Part shown: one piece after another, positions 34,933 to 46,347 of the stretch
Position numbering within the stretch: position 1 is the first letter of the stretch
How the letters are laid out: each line of letters begins with the position of its first letter
Origin: Amphimedon queenslandica
Taxonomy: Eukaryota > Porifera > Demospongiae > Haplosclerida > Niphatidae
Reading direction: 5' to 3'
Length of the DNA stretch: 59,299 bases
Assembly: GCF_000090795.2 (NCBI RefSeq)
Contig: NW_003546327.1
Span: 54,950 to 114,248 of the forward strand
Notes under the pieces: model-generated
Told to the model about the DNA's origin: nothing
Seen by the model: only the letters and a program-made list of their open reading frames with translations
Database searches by the model: none
Position numbers and translations under genes: made by a program

Positions 34933-36033
34933 ATGAGTGCCTGGAATCTTTTTCTCAAACATACTGATGGGAAAACGTTTACACTAGTAATTCAAGAGAG
35001 AAAAGAAGTAAATTTATGAGTGTTTACTTTATTATTGTTATTATATATATATATATATCTAATACAGAATGTTACTGTGAAGCAAGTGATGTCATTGGTT
35101 CAAGCAAAAACAGGAATACCTCCAGCTGAGCAGAGGTTGATACATGGAGGAAAGCAGCTGGATGAAGAGAAGAATATTATTGATTATCCAAACCTAGGAC
35201 CAAATTCAACACTCTTTTTGGTCTTGAGACTGCCTGGAGGAACTGGCCTTATCTCTTTGGCAGAAAGAGATACACCACGAGGGCCGGATTTTGAGTATAG
35301 TGATGGCACCCCATGCATGATTTGCTTTACCCACCCTAATGATGATAATCGATATAATGCAAAAAGGTTACCATTAGTTCTGCCTTGCCGAAGAGGTCAC
35401 ACCATAATGCATCCACACTGCTTCATACAATATTGTCAAAATGAGATATTTGATAATAAGAGGGAAGCTGTTTGCTGCCCACAATGTCAAAATGAATGGA
35501 CATTGGATGTCATTCAAAAATATGGAGTAGCTACCAAGGAGGAAATTGAAATATTCTCTAATGGTTTGTCTGTAAATGTCATTCACAACGATCCAAATAT
35601 TTCTGAGTGTCCAGGTTGCTTGAGCTACTGTGAACGGAAGAATAAAACAGATAATCGAGTACATTGTCGCATGTGTGCTAAACAGGGCAAGAACTATGAG
35701 TTCTGCTGGCATTGCAAACAAAATTGGACTGGTGATGGGAGCAAAAACTGTGGCAATCCTAAATGCAATGCCGCTGATATCCTTGAACAAATCAATGCTG
35801 CTCCACAAAAAGAAGTGATTGGAGTGCTTTGTCCTTCAATGCGTCTTTGTCCTAACTGTGGTACTGCTATTGAACATAAGAGTGCTTGCAAGCAAATGAG
35901 CTGCAAAATTTGTCAGTGTGAGTTTTGTTTCATTTGCTTACGACAAAAACGAGACGGGTCCTGGCAATGTGGTCGCTCCTATGATAAATGTACACCAGCT
36001 CCACGGCAAGTTAAAGTACCATCAAGGAAATGA
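34933..36033 (+). CDS. Ubiquitin-like plus RBR (RING-IBR-RING) protein, copy 2
   Basis: Two exons, 34933-35007 and 35068-36033, give 346 residues with the intron at the same place as in copy 1. The ubiquitin-like domain reads WNLFLKHTDGKTFTLVIQER, then VKQVMSLVQAKTGIPPAEQR, LIHGGKQLD and LFLVLRLPGG. RING1, IBR and RING2 follow in the same order (CMICFTHPNDD, CPGCLSYCERK, CPNCGTAIEHKSACKQMSC, CQCEFCFICL). It lacks one IBR-region Cys (KNYEFCWHC against KNCEFCWHC). The candidate catalytic Cys is in KSACKQMSC. A product of tandem duplication with clear divergence, both copies intact. Confidence 0.88.
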
Positions 36034-36433
36034 TCAGTATAAACTAATTAACATTTAATATCTGTCTTGTTTGTATGGCGGTATATAGATATATATGAGC
36101 AAATATCAGTATTAAATTTTTGAAAGTTTAACCCTTGCATTTAAACTTTAATTGATTTTGTTTTATATCATAAACATTTAATTGCTGTGCACATGACATG
36201 TAAGACTTGTCATGCAGTTGAGCCTACTTGCTGCCTAAGTACAATGTGCAAGAGAGGTGGCAGTTATAAAACAAAATGTGTCCCATAACAACAACAAAGC
36301 AAAAAGATTGCATTCAATAAGCAATCATGTAGTCATAACTTGCATGGGGGTAATCAAGAATAATGTTTTGATCCTTTCTTTAAAATATAAAAAACAAAGA
36401 TGCATGTAATAGTCTTGTAGTTGTGCTAATAAT
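36034..36433. other. Intergenic, convergent 3' ends
   Basis: Separates UBL-RBR copy 2 (+) from the coiled-coil gene (-). It contains the decayed RBR fragment at 36181-36288; otherwise AT-rich with no coding signal. Confidence 0.6.
36181..36288 (+). pseudogene. Decayed 3' fragment of a third UBL-RBR copy
   Basis: One frame reads HMTCKTCHAVEPTCC and then GGSYKTKCVP followed by a stop. This parallels the C-terminus of the neighbouring genes (HMMCSTCKCEFCF ... CGRYNTKCVPAP) in spacing and Cys placement. No upstream RBR sequence is seen in frame. Best read as the remnant of a third tandem copy. Confidence 0.55.
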
Positions 36434-39296
36434 TTATTTTTGTTGATCATTATTTCCATTTAGTTCCTTCAGTAGTGACACCAGTGGCTCACATTCACTT
36501 ATAAAAGACTCATTGTCACGTAACACCTGATGAAAGGAAGAGAGAGAGCATCAAGTTAATGATACATAATTATGAAGACATAATGCATGGTAGAAGCATT
36601 TCTTTACACTATGCTATCTTTATAAATTGATTTCTAAGTAGAGATAAGTGAGGTTCTATACCTTTCTAGCTTGTTCAAGAAGTCTGTCCAACTCTTCAAT
36701 CTCTGAATCAGCTTTAGAGATATTCTGTTTTAAGATCTCAGTCTGTGATATAAGAAATGTGATCAGTATAAACGACACTATGTAGATGTTAATGCAAGGA
36801 ATACTTTTTGAGTTGATTTGGTTTGAAAGTCTTTTGTGTATGAAACAAGTTTCTTAAATTCATCTTCTCCTTTCTCCAACTCTTCCTTAAGATGCTTCAC
36901 CTAAAAGAGATAGAGACAGTTTTAAATTAATAATAATTAATATTAATTAATTACTTCTCCTTCAAGTTCTTTATTAGCCTCCAGTAACATTTGTCTCTCA
37001 ACTTCAGCAAATTCAGCATTCTCCATATATTCAGTTTGTGTTCTCTAAAAATTATTAAAAAAGATACACATCATGTACATGCATGTCTACTTTATGCATA
37101 AATAAAAGTGTGGACAGGTTGATATATTATTACTAACTTGAAATGTGTCCACTAGTTGTGCTATCTTTCCTTGCATTTCTTTATTCTCTGACTTCTGCTT
37201 CTGCAAACTGCATGAGCATAGGAAGAGATACACATAGTTACAGATATACATGCATGTATATAAACTGATTCTAGCAATAACACTTTAAATCTAAGTTTTA
37301 GCTACTTTATAAAATACTTACATTTCTTCAAGGTTCTTTAGTTCATGTTCTCTCATTCTCTCTCTTGCTGAACTGATGACTCTCTCAACTACTTGTTGAG
37401 CTAATGAAACCTGATGCTGTTTCACTGAATCATGTAAGACTCCATTAGTCTCCTCTAACGACTGATAACTCTAAAAGAAGTGAGAGAAAGAGAAGGAGAA
37501 AGCATCTATTTTCCTTCACATATATAATGTACATGTACAATAAGGTATTTACTATAAATTTGTAATTGTCAGATTTATATTGGAAATTTAGTAGCTACAA
37601 GTAAGCAAAATGGCAGATTTTTAATTGGCAGATGCTCACTCCAGCTGCTAATCTCCCCCAGCTGTATGGTACACATACAGTAGCAGTAATACTACACTTG
37701 TAATGCTATACAGTAACTACATACATTCATGGTACATGCAATACCTTTTGAAGTGATTCGTGGTTTGATGTGAGTAATGAGAGCTCATGTTTCTATTGAG
37801 AGAATAACAGGAAAATAAAATAAAATAAACAAACATTTTCTACCAATGAAAATGAACTTTAATTTTAAATAAATATCATTACCATCGTAGTGCACCAATA
37901 CAGTAGTATTATAAAAAATTGACTCACTTTCTGCATGTAATTTGATTCCCAATTAACTAAACCAGCTGCCCATGCCTCCAGACACGCCCCATTCTTTGAA
38001 GCCTGGCCATTAACTTTGCTCTAATGAACCACACTCTTAATAAATTAATTATCAAAGTGGGTGGCATTACCTGGAGCTTCATGAGCGAGTCGAACTTAAG
38101 GAATAGATTGTTGAAGAGATCAAGTTGTTCCTGGAGACCAGTGCACTGTTGTAGCGACCTGTAATAGAGTGTCTTGTACTGCAGGGAATCTGACTGTGTG
38201 GTCTGCAGTGAGGAAGAGAGAGGAAATGGTTAAAATACTCGAAAAATTGAAGTCGGAATCAGTTCAAACTTTCTACACAGCATAAGTACATCAATATGTA
38301 TCAGAAAATGTAATAAAAATTTGGGGTCATTTCGGAGTCATTTTTCGGAAAAAACCATGGGCTATAGTACAGGGTATTTTTCAGAATTTTGCATATTTCT
38401 TAAAATGGCCATAACTCGAAAAATTAAAGTCGGAATCACCTCAAACTTTCTACACAGCATAAGGACATCAATATGTATAAGAAAATGTAATAAAAATTTG
38501 GGGTGGTTTCGGAGCCATTTTTCAGAAAAAACCATGGGCTATAGTACAGGGTAATTTTCAGATTTTTGACATTTTCTTAAAATGGCTGTAACATAAAAAA
38601 TTGAAGTCCATCAGAAAATACCTCAAAACTCTTCATGAGTGTTGATACCCGGCCACTAATGACTCCAAGTTGAGTCTCCTTGCTACTGATCTCCTGCCTC
38701 TGTCTCTCAACCGTAGCCTCAAGATTACCAATCTGTCGTCTGGCATCATCCAATGAGGACTGTAGCAGCTCGTGGGATATAGTCATAGCCTCTAGCCTCT
38801 GCTGTAGATGAGAAGAGGAGACATTCGAATCGATAGAACAGACTGAGTCTTGAGTTTGTAAGCCGTTGAATTCCGTTTGAGTGCCTAAGTTGACAGAGGA
38901 GAGAAGGGGAGGCGAAGGTGAGGGAGAGGGAGGGTCCGTCTGGGAGCTGATGGACGTGAAGTGTCCTTTTAATGTATCGTCGTGTTCTTCTTCTTCGTTT
39001 GAGATTACTATGGAGGGAGGAGGGCGAGGGGAGGAGAGGAGAGAAGACTCCATTTTAATATCAGAACTGCTTCCTGTGACTATAAAGAGGAAAGAAGGGA
39101 GAATTATTGAAATAAAATTAAAATATAATAAGACACAAACACACACACACAGAGTAGAAATATATGCATGTATATAATACAGCAAAATAATAATATATGA
39201 TGACACATGAAATGTATAATAAATAAAATATAATAATAAATACACAAAAATTACTTATATAGAATGTATAAATTAGAATAAAAATAAACAAACAAA

Positions 39297-39331
<35 letters not shown>

Positions 39332-41383
39332 AGAATGATCTCTAGCTCACATATTAATAACCAGAACATAAAAGCAAATGACACAAGGCCATTAAACACA
39401 ATCAAGACATCAGAGCACGGACCAGAAGACACAAATACAAGATTGAACAAATTGACAGACAAGAGAAGCAAAGTGAGAACACTCCAACAGCCAAACATAC
39501 TGACAATCAAAATACATGTATAGAGTACATGCACATGCACACACCTTCTTGTTGAGATGGGGCCTGTGACCTGTTGATTAGCAAACTCTCAAGACACTGA
39601 CTAATGTCTTTATTAAGAGCAACAGGAGGAGGAGCAGGAGAGAGAGAAGGAGTGGATGACACTAGTAGAGTGAGTAACTCCTAGAGGGAGAGAGGGAAAA
39701 TGTGAATAATAATAGTGAATAAGTGAATTATGCTAACTTGAATTGTAGCAGCTGTGTTTGGATTGAGTTTCAAGACAGACCCAGTCCTTTCTCCCTCTTC
39801 TTCCTAGAAATAAGAAAATGCTAGAAGCTAGCCCTCTTCTCTCTAGTATAAATAAATAAATACTACTACTCCATTTTTTACTACAAACACTCTACTCTCT
39901 CTCTCTCACTGTAGCCAAGATTACTGATTCATAACTTGCTCTGTATACCAAAGGAAGTCATAACATTAGTAAACTCACAGACAGTTAATGAATCACTCCT
40001 TGTACCTCATACACTCATCAGATATCAACTACATCATGTAGTGTGTACATAATGTGAAAGTAAACACTGAAAATAACCTGTTACATATACTGACAACTAA
40101 TGTACACATACAACATATATGTATGTACTATATAAACAATACATGTGCTAATAGAAGAGTCTATGTACATTTGTTCTAGTCTAGACAGTAGATATGTACA
40201 TGTACACATGCAGGTACATGTACATAACTTGTATATGTACATGCAGATGCATTATGGAGTGTTGATGTGATGATACATGGTGTAGTGTTGTGATAAGTAA
40301 CTTGGAGCTGTTGTGACAAGTTCTATAGTTTAGAAAGAAATGTGCTCATAATAATGGCAATAATAATAATAATACAGTAATGTTAATGGAATTACTGTAA
40401 GCTCCATCTAGTATAATACTAAATATTATTATTATTTTCCTGATACACATACATGCATGTACATGTACTTATGTTGTGTATCAAGTTTGAGATCATTTTG
40501 ATCAAGTTTGGATTTTTTATGAATTTTTAAAGTTGCTCCAAAATCGGGCCAAAGTCCCTGTACTACAGTAAAGGGTTTTGTATTGTGTGTAACTTCATAT
40601 GAAGTACTATCAAGTGTACATAGCAATGTCTATACTAGTAAACAGAAGATATAAGTGATAAAGATTTGTTTTCATTTCATTCAATGAAGTGCTCATTAAC
40701 TTCATTAACTATAAATAGAATAACAGAGTGTCAGAATGGTAGGAAAATATGCTCTCTATCTTTCTCTCTCTGTCTCCCTCTCCGTCTCCCTTTCTGTCTC
40801 TCTGCCTCTGTCTCTCTCTCTCCCCCTCTCTCCTTTCTTTTACATTATTTTCTTGATCTTCCTTTCTGCTGTCTTCCTTCTCTCTCTGAGTATTATCAGG
40901 TTTCAACATGCTGAGTGTAGCCTTTTGAACAGATCCCTCTACAAGATAACAATTTTTTTTAATCATAAAAATAAACCCGATAATGACAATTATATGTACA
41001 ACATTGTGTCTGGAGGTGTGTGTGTGTGTGTGTATAAGTAATGTAATACCTGAGGACTGAGATATCTGCTTGAGGTGAAGCTGAGGGCAGATATCAAGGG
41101 ACTCAGGTATTACATTACTGATACTCACCTCCAGACACACTGGTCACTGCATATAGTGTACATGTACATCTGTTACATATTTTTCAGTAACTAGTGTACT
41201 ACCTGGTTCAAGACTAGAAGATCTGACATTATTAGTGTCCCTCAGTACAGCTGATCTCGATGAGCGAGAGGGTGAGTGAGGAGGAGTTGAGTTAGTCTTT
41301 GAGGATTTGATAGGTATCGATGAAGTTCTCCTGTGATTGATAGCTCCTCCATTAATATTCCTAGTAACAACATCAGCACTCAT
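36434..41383 (-). CDS. Long coiled-coil protein, about 14 exons
   Basis: Exons on the minus strand begin at 41383 (MSADVVTRNINGG, a Ser/Thr/Pro-rich disordered start) and include 40937 (GSVQKATLSMLKPDNTQREK), 39806, 39680, 39081-38621 (Ser-rich, then HLQQRLEAMTISHELLQSSL and heptad sequence), 38205-38073, and short helical exons down to 36528-36434, which ends in LVSLLKELNGNNDQQK and TAA. The central and C-terminal exons are Glu/Gln/Leu-rich helices with no other domain. Total length roughly 600-700 residues; not every small exon border was fixed. The family is not recognised. Adjacency to BLTP2 recalls human SPAG5 (astrin) next to KIAA0100, but sequence orthology was not shown. Confidence 0.65.
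38233..38612 (+). repeat. Two to three copies of the ~177-bp satellite unit
   Basis: Cores at 38240, 38401 and 38578, with the CACAGCATAAGGACATCAAT and GGAGCCATTTTTC blocks. Intronic in the coiled-coil gene; one end lies within about 20 bp of an exon donor. Confidence 0.9.
39292..39333. repeat. AAAT microsatellite
   Basis: About ten AAAT tetranucleotides, intronic in the coiled-coil gene. Confidence 0.95.
41008..41136. mobile_element. Fold-back element, family A, copy 2
   Basis: Nearly identical to 17111-17231, apart from a longer GT run after the left arm and one base in the right inner arm. Both copies continue a few bases beyond the right arm with ACTGGTCACT, so the true right end is slightly further out. 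It lies in the first large intron of the coiled-coil gene. Confidence 0.85.
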
Positions 41384-41926
41384 TCTCCTACCACCGTTTA
41401 TAAGCTAAAGGATGGAAATACATGTACAGGAAGACACCTCCTCTGGCATCTCACTTGGTTTTCCTTTCTTGTTGGTATTTTAGAAGTCATTTTCCTTCTC
41501 TCTTTCTCGCCCCTGTTGGTAAAGCTAACCAGTGAAACCGGGTAAGTGTTGGTTAGTGGTTAAAAAAGGAAGGAGGCATTTCAGTGATTCTGCTCCGATG
41601 CATTCAAATCTGCCGCCATTTTAGGGGTGGGGATTGTGATCACGTGATGATGGTTATACACGTGGTTCACGTATCCGGAGTTCGAATATTTTTGGTGTCA
41701 CTGTCCCATCTTTTACAAGTAAAGTTGGATTAGTGAGAAAATCTGGGCAGCTCCTCTTCTCAAAGAAATTCTAGAGAAATGAAAAAGTTCTCTTTGCAAA
41801 ATTCTAAGTGAGTTTTTATTAAAAATACAAAATATTATCTTATTCATTTATGATTACGTAATTAATTATAATAATTTTATTGTGATGGATGACTAGTTCT
41901 TATGGCCAGTTATTATCAATAGATTC
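41384..41926. other. Divergent intergenic region
   Basis: Lies between the starts of the coiled-coil gene (-) and SIRT4 (+). No supported ORF. Presumably holds both promoters and possible 5' UTR exons. Confidence 0.5.
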
Positions 41927-42913
41927 ATGCGTTTACAAAAAACCTCTTCGATATTTGTCAGCAGAGAGACCGCCCACTCTTCATTACAAGCCACACCTCC
42001 TACCATCAGACCACACCCTCGCATAATTAATTCCTCTTTCTCATCTTCCACTGTCCCTCCTCACACTCCTCTTTCATCCTCTGACTTTTTACGTTTGGAA
42101 AGTTTCATAGGGCGATCTGAACGTCTTTTTGTGTTATGTGGAGCCGGGGTTTCCACAGAATCCGGTATTAAAGATTATCGTTCCGAAAACGTCGGTCTTT
42201 TTGCGACGACAAAGCAAAGGCCCGTCAATTACTCGGATTTTCTCAACAGCTCCAATGTACGTCAGAGGTACTGGGCCCGTAACACGACAGCCTGGCCGAT
42301 TTTCAAATCCTTCAAACCGAACATAGCTCATCGGTCCCTAGCAACCCTGGAGCACTTGGGAAAGCTTCACTGGCTTGTGACACAAAATGTCGACGACTTG
42401 CACCACAAAGCAGGCTCCAGACAAGTTACTGAGCTACACGGGACAGTGTTTAGCGTCATATGTTTGACTTGTCGCCAGAAACTATCGAGGGACGAAGTAC
42501 AGGATTATATATTTGAGATTAATCCTAACTGGAGTGCCACTCCGGAAGGTTTTGCACCTGACGCTGATGTATTTGTGTCCGAGGAAGCTGTGAGAACCTT
42601 CAAGACCCCTACCTGCCGTCGGTGCTCAGGGATTCTTAAACCTGACGTGGTGTTTTTTGGTGATGTTATCCCAAAGAAAAGAGTTGAATTTGTGTCTAAG
42701 AGACTTGCCGAATGTGACGCCATGTTGATTGCTGGGAGTAGTATTGAGACCTATTCTGCTTTAAGACATGTGAAGCAAGCTAAGGATCTAAGGGTTCCTG
42801 TGCTGATCCTCAATATTGGGCGGACGAGGGCAGACCCTATTGCTGACTTTATCATTAATGCAAAATGTGGTGATGCGCTGACATCTGTAGTTGAAAAAAT
42901 GTTGAAAAAATAG
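41927..42913 (+). CDS. SIRT4: Sirtuin-4, mitochondrial NAD-dependent deacylase/ADP-ribosyltransferase
   Basis: A single-exon ORF of 328 residues (human 314). The first 40 or so residues are Ser/Arg-rich with few acids, as in a mitochondrial targeting peptide. The sirtuin core has LCGAGVSTESGIKDYRSE (NAD binding), VGLFATTKQRPVNYSDFL and RQRYWARN (class II SIRT4 signatures), TQNVDDLHHKAGS, TELHGTVF with the catalytic His, zinc cysteines CLTC and CRRC, KPDVVFFGD, AGSSIETYSA and ILNIGRTRAD. SIRT4 acts in the mitochondrial matrix on glutamate dehydrogenase and branched-chain amino acid metabolism. A polyadenylation signal AATAAA lies at 43001. NIF3L1 follows on the same strand after 182 bp. Confidence 0.97.
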   Translation: MRLQKTSSIFVSRETAHSSLQATPPTIRPHPRIINSSFSSSTVPPHTPLSSSDFLRLESFIGRSERLFVLCGAGVSTESGIKDYRSENVGLFATTKQRPVNYSDFLNSSNVRQRYWARNTTAWPIFKSFKPNIAHRSLATLEHLGKLHWLVTQNVDDLHHKAGSRQVTELHGTVFSVICLTCRQKLSRDEVQDYIFEINPNWSATPEGFAPDADVFVSEEAVRTFKTPTCRRCSGILKPDVVFFGDVIPKKRVEFVSKRLAECDAMLIAGSSIETYSALRHVKQAKDLRVPVLILNIGRTRADPIADFIINAKCGDALTSVVEKMLKK

Positions 42914-43095
42914 AAAAAATATTAATAATATTATATTTTACTTCAGTAGCAAACTAGCAACTAGAAATTTGTTATCATCATTTATTTTGTTATTTATTGC
43001 AATAAAATGCATTTTTACACAATCATATTTGACTCATATTCATCCTTTAATGTTATAGGTGTTAAAAATCAATTCTAATATTCAGTCATTCGCTG

Positions 43096-44468
43096 ATGTT
43101 CAAGCTACTCAGACAGTCCACCCAAATATTCCAATATTTAAATAGAGCCTCTCTACCAATACAATCTTGTGTTACCTCAAGCCGATATAACTCCCGAACG
43201 TTCTTTACAACCAGTTCAAATATGAGTAGTCTGATGAAGCTAAAGTCTTTTGTGAGTATTCTTGAATCCATTGCTCCTACTAATGCTGTACCAGAATGGG
43301 ACAATGTAGGCCTGTTAGTTCATCCATCATCTGCTTCTAATGTCAGCCATATTTTCATGACTATCGATCTAACAGAAGAGGTATTAGAAGAAGCTCTGGA
43401 GTGTAGTCAGAGTGGAGAGAAGGTTGATATGATTATTTCTTATCATCCTCCAATCTTTAAACCTTTTAAAAGGCTCACCCAGTCCTCGGCTAAGGAGAGG
43501 ATTATCTTGAAGTGTATTGAATCAGGTATTGCAGTTTATTCTCCTCATACAGCTCACGACTCAATTTGGGGTGGTATCAATGACTGGATTCTAAAAGCCT
43601 TCAATCAAGGGACTGTCCATCCTATATCCTACAATCAGAGCCCTGATAAGCAGCCAATTGAGCTTCTTGTTTCATCTTTTTCCAATAAAACAGAAGCAAA
43701 TGAAGTTGCTAAGAGTATCATTGCTAGTGGGAATGTCACTGGGGATAATATGGAGATACTTGTCACTGAGAACCTCTCTGGTATCAGCTCTTATAAGTTA
43801 AAGTGTTCAGTGACAGAGACTGCTGTTAAGCCATTGATGCCAATGTTAATGAAGGATTGGCCACAATACAAGATTTCAATGTCTCCTTCACCCAAGGTAT
43901 AAAGTTGAAACTACCTCCATGTGTACATATACATGTATGTAATCACTTATTTGTGACCTCATTCAACATGTTTCATGTTATAATGTTCCTTTTATTACAG
44001 ATCCCTAGTATTGGGCCGGGAAGATTTATAAAATTCTCAAGTCCCTGTACTCTTGATACTCTAGTATCACAGATAAAGTCTTACCTGAATTTGACCAATA
44101 TTCGTTTAGCCCGTCCATCCAGCTGGAAGGAAGGACAGCTAGCATCTTCCCTTGCTGTCTGTGTTGGGTCTGGTGCTAGTGTACTTAGATGTACAAGACC
44201 TGATGTCTACTTAACTGGTAAGGGGAGAGAAAGGAAGAGAGAGAAAGAGAAGTTGAATTTTATTTAATTCTCTTCAGGTGAAATGTCTCATCATGAAATC
44301 CTTGAAGCTACAGCTAAAGGGATTGTTGTCATACTTTGTGAGCATAGCAATACTGAGAGAGGATTTCTACACATTTTAAAGTCTCTCATTGAGGAAAAGC
44401 TACAACAGTCTACCCCGCTTAAGATTACAATATCAGGAGTGGATAGAGATCCAGTAACCATTGTGTGA
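43096..44468 (+). CDS. NIF3L1: NIF3-like protein 1
   Basis: Three exons, 43096-43896, 44001-44217 and 44278-44468, join in frame to 402 residues. The N-terminal 42 residues are Arg/Ser/Thr-rich before a second Met (MSSLMKLKSFV), so a mitochondrial presequence or an internal start is possible. Conserved stretches: PTNAVPEWDNVGLLVHPSS, FMTIDLTEEVLEEAL, IISYHPPIFKPFKR (metal-ligand His), YSPHTAHDSIWGGINDW, and in the last exon EMSHHEILEATAKGI, CEHSNTERGFL. It is a di-metal NIF3/DUF34-family protein whose cellular role is poorly settled. The AATAAA at 44521 is 53 bp past the stop. Confidence 0.95.
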
Positions 44469-44603
44469 TAATGCTGTTACTGTAGTTTCAATGTATTATA
44501 AAAATACCCTACTTAATAGCAATAAAATTAATATTTAATAGTAGCTAGTCAAATTCAAGCATAATGAGTTTCAGCTATTGGCAGTTTCAGCAAATTTTTG
44601 TGG

Positions 44604-46242
44604 CTATTTTTGGGGGTATAGCGGATTTTCGTAGTACTGCTCAGCAAAGTGGAGAACAGCAGGAACAACCTCTTCACCAGTTGGAATAATCTATCATGGC
44701 AACAATAAACAACAATTGGTATGTTAATGTGTAGCTCACTTGATCTGGTGGCAGTAGAAACCCATATTCTCCAGTATCTCTTAGCTCAACAGTTATTCCA
44801 GGAGCACGATAACCTTTATTAGCTTCTGTTGCTTCTTCACCATAAAACCTTACAGAAAATCATCATCATTATTATTATTACCATGTATTTACCAGTCATC
44901 AGCTGAACCAGTTGTTGGATACAGTCCTATTGATTTTTGAGATATATACCTTTTTTCAAGAACCTGTCAATCATTATTATAACAATGTCAGAAATAGTAA
45001 TTATCAATACACTCACATTATATATTATATCACTCATTTCATCATTGATTCTTTTCATCTGTTCTTCATCAGGAGCATCTTCATTAGTCCATCCTACATG
45101 CACATACAAGAAGGTGTTATATGCTGATGTATTTTCAATTGATAAATTACCATATGGTCGTAGTAGAAGCTGACCATAAGAGTGCCAGTCAATGGCACCA
45201 ATAATGGGAGCATTGTCTCTAAATTAAAATTGCAAAGAGTTTCAATGTAGAAGGTATAGCATTATTCCTAACTAACTTGAAGTAGTTTTGTGTGTTTTGT
45301 GTTTCAGGTTCAGAGGCAGGGCCTTCTCCATGATATGTCTCACTGCAAGGATTATCAGAACTACCTCCCTATGCNNNNNNNNNNNNNNNNNNNNNNNNNN
45401 NNNNNNNNNNNNNNNNNNNNNNNNNNNNNNNNNNNNNNNNNNNNNNNNNNNNNNNNNNNNNNNNNNNNNNNNNNNNNNNNNNNNNNNNNNNNNNNNNNNN
45501 NNNNNNNNNNNNNNNNNNNNNNNNNNNNNNNNNNNNNNNNNNNNNNNNNNNNNNNNNNNNNNNNNNNNNNNNNNNNNNNNNNNNNNNNNNNNNNNNNNNN
45601 NNNNNNNNNNNNNNNNNNNNNNNNNNNNNNNNNNNNNNNNNNNNNNNNNNNNNNNNNNNNNNNNNNNNNNNNNNNNNTGGATGGCAGGCTGGTCCCGACC
45701 TTCAATTGATTTCCCAATACTCTCAGTGTATCTGCACTTCCCACTCTCACTGCAAAGCTCCCTGTACCATGCTACACCTTCTTCATATGTGTGCTATCAA
45801 GAATATACATAGATAATAACTTTTTATATTGTTAACTCACATATTCCTCAAACCATGTATCTTTTAGACCTTTCTTTTTGGTCCTGGTAGTCATTTTTTC
45901 AAACTCCTGCACCAGTGCCTCCACATTGGCAACCATTGAACATTTGGTCTGTGCTTCAGTGTAATTCTCTTGAAGCAAGTGCTTGTCAATCCTGATGTCA
46001 GCCATACCGTCAGGAGTTACACGCCATATATCAACATCATCACTTTGTAAGAAATTTTTTATTCCTTCAACACCAGTTGGGCTGGAAGCAAAGGAGCACT
46101 ATGCATGATTCTCACATAGAAATGCTTACCATCTGATGAGTATTTCATCATTGTATTTGACTGTTCTCTGATACTTTGCAGCCTGGGAGATCCCAAAGAG
46201 AAAAGCAAGAAGTAGCACTTTCATGGCTGAAGTTGAATTCAT
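44604..46242 (-). CDS. M14A procarboxypeptidase, copy 1 (interrupted by gap)
   Basis: Secreted zinc carboxypeptidase. Signal peptide MKVLLLAFLFGISQAAKYQR (start at 46224, or 46242 with MNSTSA in front). The propeptide contains LQSDDVDVWRVTPDGMADIR. The catalytic part resumes after the N gap with PCSETYHGEGPASEPETQN, GAIDWHSYGQLLLRP (zinc His196), LYPTTGSADDW (Tyr248, Asp255) and VELRDTGEYGFLLPPDQ (catalytic Glu270); it ends NPLYPQK. Exons for the HxxE zinc motif and Arg127/Asn144/Arg145 fall in the gap. Asp at position 255 (bovine CPA numbering) predicts cleavage of C-terminal Lys/Arg, as in carboxypeptidase B. Its stop is 135 bp from the convergent NIF3L1 stop. Confidence 0.85.
45375..45677. 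other. Assembly gap (303 N)
   Basis: A run of 303 N inside carboxypeptidase copy 1. It removes the middle exons, so whether copy 1 is intact cannot be judged. Confidence 1.
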
Positions 46243-46347
46243 TGCAAAGCAAAGCAAGCTAGCTAGATGAAGCTAGCTCAGCATGACCAGCCACGCCCAA
46301 AAATTCTTTTCAGCAAAAATAGCAATAATAATTTTTTAAAGCATAAA

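Noticed and set aside
38881-39177. Gly/Glu-rich plus-strand ORF
   Set aside because: Antisense shadow of the Ser/Pro-rich exon of the coiled-coil gene.
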